Under the pieces are notes generated by a model, which was given only the letters and a program-made list of their open reading frames with translations, searched no databases and had not been told where the DNA came from. 64,000 nucleotides of DNA from Owenia fusiformis. Taxonomy: Eukaryota > Annelida > Polychaeta > Sabellida > Oweniidae. How positions within the stretch are numbered: position 1 is the first letter of the stretch; each line of letters starts with the position of its first letter. Of the stretch, positions 59,601 to 64,000 are shown one piece after another. Location of the stretch: assembly GCA_903813345.2 (NCBI GenBank), contig CAIIXF020000012.1:18981520-19045519 (forward strand). Reading direction: 5' to 3'. A program made the translations under genes and the position numbers.

Positions 59601-62600
59601 CCAATTAACTAAACATCGTCTGGAATCGTTAATCATCATGCAATAATGCGAACCATACCTGATATTTACGACGATCTTCTGATATAGACGGCAGATAACA
59701 AAAACAAAAGGAAAATGTTGATAAATTTCACCGGCATATTGACCCGGAAGTGACCTACGCTAAACATTTCGCGCAATCGTATTGGTTGATAGAACAGTAT
59801 ACTGTAAAAAGCCGAACGCCGAATGCATTGAATTTGCGAACGAGTCACGTTCTGTGTATTACGTTCGCCTTTGATCCATGTTGAGTCCTGACAAAGTGTT
59901 GAACTTAAGTTATATTTCTAAAGAAAACATTTATTCAGTTTAGTGAAGTACTGTGCTAATTTTGCCAACAGTTGACAAGTTATTTTATGTGTTGAAAAAA
60001 CTTGAACATCAAACAAGAAGATCAACACAGTGAACACACAGATATTTTGGGAGGGAGGGAGTGAAAAAAGACTGAACAAACAAACAAACATTGTGTGAAA
60101 CTGGATACTTACAATACTGAATACAATAAAACACTGTGACACACTTAGTATGTTTTCTGATTTTCGGATCAATTTCATATATTTTTGCTCATTTCACGAG
60201 GCCCGTGAGAACCGCAATCAGAACCGAACCGAACTGTGAAATACAATCACCGAACCGAACCGTGAAATCTCAAACCGTGTGACCCCTAGTAAACACCATT
60301 TATTGTTTTATTGTCATCAGAAGATTTTCCAAACTTTTAGCTGAATTATCCAAGAATGAAGTCATCAGGAATATGTTGACATTTTGGCATGCTGATGCCT
60401 ATTTTTATCATATTTTCCAGATTTAAATGATTGAAATCTGAAGCCTCAAATCACATAATCAAAATCTTTATCTAAAAATACAATGCTTTGGACCATAAAA
60501 GTTTAAGGGTAGATTGAGTTTTCAGTTGCATTGAAATAATTCCATTTTGTTTGTATTTCAGATTGTAAAAATGCTTTAGCTGGTGTAGGAATTCTAGTGC
60601 ACTCCCCCCAGTATGACTTCTACTCATTTGACAAGGGTATGTATTTGTTTAATTTGTTTTATAATATGTTTAATCATCCTACGAAGAAAGCCAAATGGTA
60701 ATTTCAGTGTTGATGGGAAGATAACATGAAAAAACAATGAAAATTGGAACTTCTGAGTAAAAAAATGAGGAATTTCACATTAATCAGTATTGTATGAATT
60801 GTATTGTTCTTCCAATGGAAGGTCAGTCGAGATAACTTCTTGATTTGCAATATTCAAATAATTAACTGTTCTTTTTTTCCTGGACATATATTGATTGTAT
60901 GAAATTCAATCCACCTGATCCCTGCATTTCTTTCCTTCATCCTCAAACCAGAACACATTGACAATATTGTAACCTTGAAATAAATTTTGAAATCTGTTCC
61001 TTTTCAATTCACTTTTGTTCAGTGCCAGCATACCATAGTAATGCTAAACAGTTTCATTCCATTATAGATTACAACAACATTAGTAAGTTCCTGAACAGAA
61101 TCCTAGGCACCCCTGTAGAACTACAGAATGCAATCTTCAAGTATTTCACTGATACTCTGAATGCTGTTATACTACAAGCCAAGGCAAATGGGCGCTGGGA
61201 TCTTGGAATATTAGGTACAGAATTACTTAATTCCAGTTAATTACAGATCAGAATCAATTTAGAACAATCTAATTATCCAATAGTGTATAAAGAAGCTTTT
61301 TTTCAACCATATGGATGATAACTCAACTAGCAGTTGTCAAGTTGTAAAGTATTTAAAGGTATCGTTATTTAGGACATCTGATTGATTTTTATCTCTGTTG
61401 TTTATACCAGCACCATACCACTGTCACATATTGTTTCCTACCTAGTAGACCATAGTACTGTATAGTACATGGGTATCAACTCACTCTTTCGTCCTACAAT
61501 TTTCACAAGTGCATTATCCCAGCTTGTGTTTTCATTGTAATTTGAAAAACATGTTTTCCATCGTTTTTTTCCATAATGGCACTACGATCAAAGGGCTGGT
61601 TATATATAGAGAGATTTAGTATGGAATATATGACTCTGTGTGTGAACATTTAATGCTTAAAGTCAAGCATTTCTTCTTGTTTCTAGATCTGGGGTCTGGC
61701 AGTGAATCAGTAAAAGTGCTTCAAACAAGGACATTTGTGGGGACTTACCTTGCCACTAGTGCAAAGACAGAGATACATACACTAAGTGTAGAGAGGGGTC
61801 TGTCCTGGAATGCAGCCTCAGACATCTGGAGGGACCACACTGGAAAGGAGGATGGTTTCTATGTGTCCATACAGGTGAGTTTAGTATAATATTATTATAG
61901 CATATTTAAGGAACAAGAAGGGATAAGAGAGAGGAAATGTTGCCAATCAAATCATGCCAGTGATTTTGTTCCAATCCTAATTTCCTAAGTTAAGTTAATG
62001 AAAAAAGGATCAAGATATTTGGAATTTTTACAAAATAGACATGACATGAAATAATAAGGGCAAAGTATTTTGTAAAATTGTGACAATTTTTATATAAAAT
62101 AATATTAAATATAATTAGAAATGGAACAGCTTAGTCTTTATACTCTATGTGAAATAATTACATCCTTATTACTCAAGATTGTGTATCTTCTATCACATCC
62201 ATGTTTGGTTCCAGACAAGGTTCGGGAGCAAAAAGACGGCAATCCTGGCTGTGGCTCTACAGGGTGGCCGAAAGAAAGAGAAACTCTACTCTGTTTACAG
62301 ACCGAGTACAGGGCTCCAATTGAGGACGGAATCTCTGAGTGAGATCAAGAAAAAGTACCGCAAAGTGTACATTGACGAGGCACAGCCATATTGGAATGAT
62401 CAATATCAGGCCTCCGCCACTACTTGTAATCATGCATACTGGTAAGAAAATCATAAAATATGCATACTGGTAAGAAAATCATAAAATATGTGAAAAATGT
62501 TACATACATATTAGTATTCTTGATGGACCATTTCAGAGAAAGACCAATTTTGAAAGTATACTTGACAGCATTCAATAAAATCAAGTTGATACATATTAAT

Positions 62601-63520
62601 TTACAATTTTTATTATATGCAGTTTCTGTTATAATTGTCTGTTTTTTTCATAAAGAATAATAGAAAAGTTCTGTCCAAAATAGTCAATCTTATTTTTCTA
62701 AAGTTTTAGTTTATGAGAACTTTTGTAATGCAAGATTAATAAGTGTGAAGCATGTGTTTTTCTAAGAAGAATAATACTATCAAAATCCTGTTTTTCCAGG
62801 AAGGGTAACTGTAAAAGACGTCAGGCTGGTCTGCAATGTGAGGTTGGTCTCCGATCAAGGACTTACCATGTTCTCAGTGGGTCTGTTTTGAGCATATGGA
62901 GTAAGGTTGAGTCAGTCCTAGCAGCCAATCCAGGTGGGAATGTCTCACGCATGCAGGTCATACGACTACGTACAGAAGATGGCAAGAGGATTGTGGGTGA
63001 GAAGAACCTTCTTTTTTTAATGCAACAATCCCACTTCAAGTGGTGACATTATTGTTTAAGTCTCAAACTTTTTGGTTGCTGGTGTTTGGCTGTCAGTGTC
63101 ATTAACAAATGGTCAGTTGGTGACATTTTGCATGCATTGTTCCTCTTATTAAATACATTGATTTTAGATTATCCTTTGTATTATAAAGAACTCTACATCT
63201 ACAGTCTTCAAATCAGGAAAATGGCTTGAATCAATCAAAACCATGTTAAACACTACATTTAGCCATTCATTTATTCCTTATTTCCAGGTACAATTATACC
63301 AACCCCCGCTTTACAGCCTCTGTGTAATGTCCTCTCCCAAGAGTCAAAGCGAACATACAAAAGTGAGTTTGCTGATCCTGTCAGTACAATTCTCCCTACT
63401 CAAAGCCGACCAATGAACAATGCTGCTGTACCTCTATCAATGCCGGATATTATTGAAGAACCAGTCGTTCAACACCAAAATAAACTCCAGGAAAATTACT
63501 ATGCCAAGTTTTTCCTATGA
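47580..63520 (+). CDS. SBNO1: Strawberry notch homolog SBNO1, nuclear DECH-box helicase-like regulator (25 coding exons)
   Basis: Exons are 47580-47654, 48432-49472, 51587-51677, 52303-52512, 52958-53042, 53322-53412, 53701-53865, 54095-54230, 54566-54825, 55097-55279, 55684-55781, 55956-56110, 56277-56459, 56645-56842, 57142-57434, 57711-57846, 57985-58097, 58695-58766, 59310-59409, 60562-60636, 61068-61214, 61687-61874, 62215-62441, 62800-62996 and 63288-63520. All phases agree, giving 1583 aa. The N-terminal 370 residues are low complexity, with an RGQLNQPI repeat. Then come [10 protein letters not shown], the Walker A stretch [11 protein letters not shown] (about 472), DECH (about 590), the SAT motif (about 628), the acidic/lysine-rich insert (about 865-990) and the helicase C motif [11 protein letters not shown] (about 1130). 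Human SBNO1 is about 1390 aa. The family modulates transcription, including Notch-linked targets. The start at 47580 has context gaccATGG. An in-frame ATG at 47613 is the alternative. Confidence 0.97.
47757..48145. repeat. Dispersed element with gtcaccacc / ggtggtgac ends
   Basis: It starts tgtcaccaccaaggcaacat and ends ggtggtgacgttttgtcata followed by ttaatgccttg. Shorter relatives lie at about 38800-38890, 52107-52250, 55008-55085, 58313-58435 and 63034-63150. They share tctccaactttttt, ggtgacattttgcatgttaa and atgccttg. Five of the six lie in SBNO1 introns. No ORF is present. Confidence 0.65.
48915..49082 (+). repeat. 24-bp coding repeat, RGQLNQPI
   Basis: Seven in-frame units of 24 bp encode variants of RGQLNQPI ([32 protein letters not shown]) in SBNO1 exon 2. 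The last units are almost identical at DNA level, so copy number may vary between individuals. It sits in the disordered N-terminal region. Confidence 0.95.
49528..50293. mobile_element. hAT-type MITE with TAGGGGTG ends and 8-bp TSD
   Basis: The ends taggggtgggacgg and ccgtcccacccccta-like ccgtcccacccct a are inverted. The flanks repeat ttttgaag (49520-49527 and 50294-50301). Interior gaacggaac strings are repeated near both ends. The 8-bp duplication and taggg terminus fit the hAT superfamily. It lies in SBNO1 intron 2 and codes for nothing evident. Confidence 0.85.
50372..51144. mobile_element. Long-TIR element, ~125-bp inverted ends
   Basis: The left end ttactactttttgcaaggcc through accatatcacctttgttg is repeated in inverse at 51020-51144 almost without change. 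Outer TA dinucleotides could be a TA target duplication as in Tc1/mariner, but that is a guess. The 520-bp centre has no supported ORF. It lies in SBNO1 intron 2, close behind the hAT MITE. Confidence 0.85.
51254..51285. repeat. 32-bp near-perfect hairpin
   Basis: catgggctttcaa pairs with ttgaaagcccatg around a short centre. The same hairpin type is at about 9733-9770, and a single arm is at about 39263-39275, so it is a dispersed miniature palindrome. Confidence 0.6.
53866..54094 (+). other. U12-type (minor spliceosome) intron of SBNO1
   Basis: The donor after GGAACT is gtatcctta, the full U12-type 5' consensus GTATCCTT. The intron ends accttaacttgatcag, with the U12 branch motif CCTTAAC and its branch A about 9-10 bases before the AG, the spacing required for minor introns. 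There is no long polypyrimidine tract. Splicing here joins FDGT to IIFDECH in frame. All other introns I placed have U2-type donors. Confidence 0.88.
54465..54540 (+). pseudogene. Possible decayed duplicate of SBNO1 exon 9
   Basis: A frame here reads [15 protein letters not shown], which aligns with [16 protein letters not shown] of the real exon starting at 54566. DNA similarity (tatgggccaaagaaactcct versus tatggggaaaagacacaccc, then ttcccagagtccaatg) supports a local duplication. It has no acceptor or donor in the expected places and stops soon after. Confidence 0.45.
55364..55655 (+). pseudogene. Decoy copies of SBNO1 exon 11
   Basis: Two near-full copies begin after good acceptors (ttatttcag) at 55430 and 55558. 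They read [14 protein letters not shown] and [14 protein letters not shown] and then shift frame at catgaaacagct and stop. The tail of an earlier copy lies at 55364-55405. In the copies the donor end (gccaagtaag) is replaced by caccctgtataaaataaa, so an acceptor is kept but the donor is lost. The period is about 127 bp and the functional exon follows at 55684. Confidence 0.9.
59422..60288. mobile_element. hAT-type MITE with TAGGGGTCACACGG ends and 8-bp TSD
   Basis: The ends taggggtcacacggttaacc and aaaccgtgtgacccc ta are inverted copies. The flanks repeat gtaaacac (59414-59421 and 60289-60296). Interior gaaccg strings cluster at the ends. It starts only 12 bases after the end of an SBNO1 exon (59409), leaving the donor gtaagt intact. 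No ORF of its own is supported. Confidence 0.87.
62432..62487 (+). repeat. 28-bp duplication of an SBNO1 splice donor
   Basis: The unit atgcatactggtaagaaaat plus cataaaat occurs twice in a row. The first copy spans the end of exon 23 (62441) and its donor. The second provides an identical donor at 62470. Use of the second donor would read TGG TAA and stop at once. Confidence 0.93.
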
Positions 63521-64000
63521 AATATAAGGAATTGCTAGTTTTTCCAGAGAAATGATAGGAATTTCTTTACTTAATTTTCAACAGGATTTTCAGTTTTTCC
63601 TATTAAGTGGCAGGAGTTGTTGTTCCTATGAAACAAAAGGAATAGCTGTGTTAAGTCTTTCCCCCTGAAGTGACAACACATGCTATGCTAAGTTTTCTCC
63701 TTGTAACAACCGGTCACAAGCTGAGTGTATATTTGAGATTGATGTTTGTTGAAGTATGTATAGTTGAGATTACATCATATACGTGTCATGGATGACATAT
63801 GTTGCCAGGTGTTGGTTTTAGAAAATGATATGACATTGGCAATGATATATCATATTGATGGCATATCAGAATATCTTATGTTTATAGAAGATACAATTTC
63901 ACATTATTTTGATATGGATGTCAGTTTTGAATATGGTCACACCAAATGATGTCATAGCAAATTTCTGTGGCAGCAGTGTGATGTGATGTCACAAATTGTA
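63521..64000. other. SBNO1 3' untranslated region and flank
   Basis: After the stop the text repeats variants of gtttttcctatgaaat and aaggaattgctag four or so times over 63505-63660, an imperfect repeat. No AATAAA is visible before the end, so the transcript end may be outside the window. No further gene is supported. Confidence 0.5.

Noticed and set aside
63764-63949. 61-aa ORF after SBNO1
   Set aside because: It lies in the 3' flank, contains simple gatatgacat-type repeats, and matches no known protein.

Overview
This window is nuclear DNA from an invertebrate animal, AT-rich and intron-rich, with many short inverted-repeat transposons and long-period tandem repeats. The repeat style resembles marine invertebrates such as hemichordates or lophotrochozoans, but I cannot name a species. 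Three conserved eukaryotic genes can be assembled exon by exon with consistent reading phase. They are NLE1/Notchless (+, 315-23821, 5' end outside the window), KMT5A/PR-Set7 (-, 34530-30893) and SBNO1/strawberry notch (+, 47580-63520).

Layout. NLE1 occupies 1-23.9 kb. Its 13.3-kb intron (5571-18906) holds two intronless genes: an orphan multi-pass membrane protein (-, 6627-8042) and a type II membrane glycosyltransferase-like protein (+, 10545-12101). The same intron holds a 4.6-kb fold-back element whose two arms both carry broken copies of a PIN-like/CXC ORF. From 24 to 31 kb there is repeat-rich intergenic DNA, including one transposon copy nested inside another copy of its own family. 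KMT5A (5 coding exons, 353 aa) and SBNO1 (25 coding exons, 1583 aa) are arranged head to head, the same divergent order I recall at human 12q24. Between them lie the presumed shared promoter, a tyrosine-recombinase remnant, several small transposons and a 6.3-kb tandem array.

The most unusual signal is that tandem duplications repeatedly sit on exon edges. (i) A 113-117 bp unit repeated after an NLE1 exon re-creates the 3' end of that exon plus its splice donor, 12 times in all. (ii) An 88-bp unit repeats the last codons and stop of the glycosyltransferase-like gene. (iii) A 95-bp unit present about 67 times carries the splice acceptor, the start codon in good context and the first 12 codons of SBNO1. 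(iv) Two decoy copies and a partial third precede SBNO1 exon 11. (v) A 28-bp duplication copies the splice donor of SBNO1 exon 23. Included copies would mostly shift frame or terminate. SBNO1 also contains a clear U12-type intron directly before its DECH box.

Gene roles. NLE1 is a WD40 ribosome-biogenesis factor, KMT5A is the H4K20 monomethyltransferase, and SBNO1 is a nuclear superfamily-2 helicase-like regulator. Nothing suggests an operon. Apart from the KMT5A/SBNO1 divergent pair the genes look independently expressed.
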